Of a DNA stretch of 7,890 nucleotides, positions 6,148 through 7,890 are shown in pieces. Numbering within the stretch: position 1 is the stretch's first letter; every line of letters starts with the position of its first letter. The DNA is taken from the NCBI GenBank assembly GCA_946647055.1, contig CAMPCT010000091.1, forward strand, positions 1-7,890. Reading direction: 5' to 3'. Made by a program: the position numbers and the translations under genes. This DNA comes from an uncultured Atopobium sp. Lineage in GTDB: Bacteria > Actinomycetota > Coriobacteriia > Coriobacteriales > Atopobiaceae. The notes under the pieces were generated by a model, which saw only the letters and a program-made list of their open reading frames with translations, was not told the DNA's origin and ran no database searches.

Positions 6148-7746
6148 ATGTCCGGAACCATGCGAGGTGTCTACACCAACCTGACTCAGATCCGCCGTCG
6201 GGTGTACGAGGAAGTTGCGCGCATTGCCTACGAGGGTGGCGACCGCGGCCAACTCGCCGCAAGAATCAACCAGCTGCCCTATGACATCCTTCCCGGGGAC
6301 CACGCCACCTATCGTGAGTCGGTCTTTCTCGAGCGTGCGGTCATTGGCGAGCGCATCCGCCTGACCATGGGTCTGCCGCTGCAGGAGGTCGACCATCCCA
6401 CGACCCTCTCCGAGGGCATCGAGATGGCCACCGACCCCAAGACGTACTACCAGCGGCCGCTCATCAACATCATCAAGTTTGCCTGCAACGCCTGCGACGA
6501 CAACGTCTACCGGGTCGCTGCCAGCGTATGCCAGAGCTGCCTTGCCCACCCCTGCCGTGAGATCTGCCCCAAGGGCGCCGTCACCTTCCGGCACAAGAAG
6601 GCCTACATCAAGCAGGACCTCTGCATCAAGTGCGGACGCTGCGCCCAGGTGTGCCCCTACCATGCCATCCATCACCACGTGCGCCCCTGCGCCGAGGCTT
6701 GTGGCATGAACGCCATCGGCTCCGACGAGTTCGGCCGCGCCAACATCGACTACGAGAAGTGCGTCTCCTGTGGCCAGTGCCTCGTCAACTGCCCGTTTGG
6801 TGCCATTGCCGACAAGAGCCAGATCTTCCAGGTCGTCCAGGCCATCAATGCTGGCGAGGAGGTCATCGCGGCCGTGGCCCCCGCGTTCGTGGGACAGTTT
6901 GGCGGCAAGGGCAACGACGGCAGGCTTCATGAGGCGTTCAGGCTCCTTGGCTTCTCGGGCGTCGCGGAGGTGGCCATTGGCGCCGACCTCTGTGCCGTCC
7001 AGGAGGCGGAGGACTTCCTCGAGGAAGTCCCCGAGAAGATTCCCTTCATGGGCACCTCCTGCTGCCCGGCGTGGTCCTCGATGGCCAAGATGGAGTTCGC
7101 CGACCATGCCGAGTGCATCTCGATGGCCCTCACGCCCATGGTCCTCACCGCCCGCCTCATCCGCGCCGACCATCCCAACGCCAAGATCGTCTTCGTCGGT
7201 CCCTGCGCCGCGAAGAAGCTCGAGGCACGCCGCGAGTCAGTCAAGAGCGAGGTCGACTTCGTGCTCACCTTCGAGGAGATGTCCGGCATGATGGCCGCTA
7301 AGGGCATCGACTATGCCAAGCTTCCCGACGAGGACGGCATCTTTGACGTCGCCAGCTCCGACGGCCGCGGGTTCGCCGTCTCCGGAGGGGTTGCCACGGC
7401 GGTCGTCAACGCCGTGCACGAGGTCTTCCCCGATCGCGAGGTCAAGGTCGAGTGTGCCGAGGGCCTCGAGAACTGCCGCGCCATGCTCAAGAAGGCGGTC
7501 AAGGGCGGCTACGACGGCTACCTGCTCGAGGGCATGGCCTGTCCGGGTGGTTGCGTCGCCGGCGCGGGCACCATGCAGCCCATCAACAAGTCGACCGCCT
7601 CGGTGCGCGCCTACGCCCGCCGCTCCCCCCACAAGGTGGCGACGGACAACCGCTTCCTCGGCCTCATCACCGACCTCGAGTACGACTCCGATGTCTTCCC
7701 TGGCACCGACAACGCCAAGACGGACGCGCCGGAGGCGGGGGAGTAA
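6148..7746 (+). CDS. Monomeric [FeFe] hydrogenase, group B-like
   Basis: This 532-residue cytosolic enzyme makes or oxidises H2, probably with ferredoxin as partner. Residues 1-110 form an N-terminal region of unassigned fold. An Fe-S relay follows: C113/C116, then C128-xx-C131-x4-C136-xxx-C140-P, C159-xx-C162-xx-C165-xxx-C169-P, C181-xxx-C185, and C205-xx-C208-xx-C211-xxx-C215-P. The H-cluster domain has L1 TSCCPAW (303-309; C306 is the cluster ligand and C305 the proton-relay cysteine, by analogy with CpI), L2 GPCAAKK (C353) and L3 EGMACPGGCVAGAG (C464 and C468). All four cluster ligands are therefore present. GAGTM instead of the GGGQP that follows L3 in group A enzymes points to group B, as does the lack of a [2Fe-2S] plant-ferredoxin domain. 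No HydE, HydF or HydG maturase gene is in the window. I chose the ATG at 6148 because GGGAGG (6138-6143) precedes it; an in-frame ATG at 6136 has no ribosome site. An RluA-type gene follows after 4 nt. Confidence 0.93.
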   Translation: MSGTMRGVYTNLTQIRRRVYEEVARIAYEGGDRGQLAARINQLPYDILPGDHATYRESVFLERAVIGERIRLTMGLPLQEVDHPTTLSEGIEMATDPKTYYQRPLINIIKFACNACDDNVYRVAASVCQSCLAHPCREICPKGAVTFRHKKAYIKQDLCIKCGRCAQVCPYHAIHHHVRPCAEACGMNAIGSDEFGRANIDYEKCVSCGQCLVNCPFGAIADKSQIFQVVQAINAGEEVIAAVAPAFVGQFGGKGNDGRLHEAFRLLGFSGVAEVAIGADLCAVQEAEDFLEEVPEKIPFMGTSCCPAWSSMAKMEFADHAECISMALTPMVLTARLIRADHPNAKIVFVGPCAAKKLEARRESVKSEVDFVLTFEEMSGMMAAKGIDYAKLPDEDGIFDVASSDGRGFAVSGGVATAVVNAVHEVFPDREVKVECAEGLENCRAMLKKAVKGGYDGYLLEGMACPGGCVAGAGTMQPINKSTASVRAYARRSPHKVATDNRFLGLITDLEYDSDVFPGTDNAKTDAPEAGE

Positions 7747-7750
7747 CCCC

Positions 7751-7890
7751 ATGGGAGCGCCCTGCGTTATCTACGAGGACGAGTTCCTGCTGGCGGTCGA
7801 CAAGCCAGCGGGGCTGCTCGTGCATGGTGACGGTACGGGTGCGCCGACGCTGACCGACCTCGTCAGGGAGCACGTGGAACGCTCTGGCAG
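7751..7890 (+). CDS. RluA-family RNA pseudouridine synthase (N-terminal fragment, cut by window edge)
   Basis: The first 46 residues are visible. They read MGAPCVIYEDEFLLAVDKPAG and then LLVHGDGTGAPTLTDLVREHV. The pattern (V/I)xYED..LLAVDKPAGLLVH is the conserved opening of the RluA/RluC/RluD catalytic domain, which converts uridine to pseudouridine in rRNA or tRNA. The catalytic HRLD motif lies beyond the edge, so subfamily and target cannot be assigned. No S4 domain precedes it if the ATG at 7751 is the start; GGGGGAG (7737-7743), overlapping the end of the hydrogenase gene, supports this start. The 4-nt gap to the hydrogenase stop suggests co-transcription with it, though a functional link is not evident. 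Confidence 0.88.
   Translation, partial: MGAPCVIYEDEFLLAVDKPAGLLVHGDGTGAPTLTDLVREHVERSG

Noticed and set aside
6017..6262. Extended N-terminus (82 residues) for the dipeptidase
   Set aside because: It would overlap the hydrogenase coding region and include the dipeptidase promoter. The start at 6016 has a good ribosome site and matches the family N-terminus.
6073..7173. A 366-codon minus-strand frame opposite the hydrogenase gene
   Set aside because: The plus-strand frame has complete Fe-S and H-cluster motifs. The antisense frame is low-complexity (Val/Gly/Ala/Asp/His-rich), as expected of a shadow.

Overview
The window is GC-rich DNA with strong G/C preference at third codon positions. 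Short AT-rich islands occur at promoters. The gene content is a repeat-rich surface protein, an NhaC-type antiporter, a group B-like [FeFe] hydrogenase and an M19 dipeptidase. Together these suggest a fermentative anaerobic actinobacterium of the Coriobacteriia (Olsenella/Atopobiaceae-like). That placement is inferred from composition and protein character; no marker gene was compared.

Layout, left to right. (1) Positions 1-488 hold the 3' end of a surface protein built from aromatic-rich DUF5648-like repeats. (2) Positions 602-868 hold an 88-residue protein with a textbook double-glycine leader motif, possibly a bacteriocin or RiPP-like precursor standing alone. (3) An NhaC-family antiporter (minus strand, 922-2316) and a LysR-type regulator (plus strand, 2441-3376) diverge from an AT-rich spacer. 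The spacer carries a 29-bp dyad with a T-N11-A core, so the regulator probably controls the antiporter and itself. (4) hisS (3531-4841) encodes a complete histidyl-tRNA synthetase. (5) A 164-bp convergent spacer after hisS carries two related 31-35 bp near-perfect palindromes and then three tandem copies of a 15-bp unit sharing the GGGGAC motif. (6) An M19 (renal dipeptidase-type) peptidase lies on the minus strand (5006-6016), with a recognisable promoter. (7) An [FeFe] hydrogenase (6148-7746) is followed after 4 nt by the start of an RluA-family pseudouridine synthase, which is cut by the window edge.

The genes do not form one pathway. hisS and the RluA-type enzyme are translation and RNA-modification housekeeping. 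The hydrogenase fits disposal of reductant as H2 in fermentation. The dipeptidase fits amino-acid/peptide use, and the antiporter/LysR pair fits ion or organic-acid homeostasis. The least explained parts are the double-glycine small protein and the palindrome/tandem-repeat island between hisS and the dipeptidase gene. No CRISPR array, tRNA, rRNA, IS element or phage gene was seen. No gap between genes exceeds about 165 bases.
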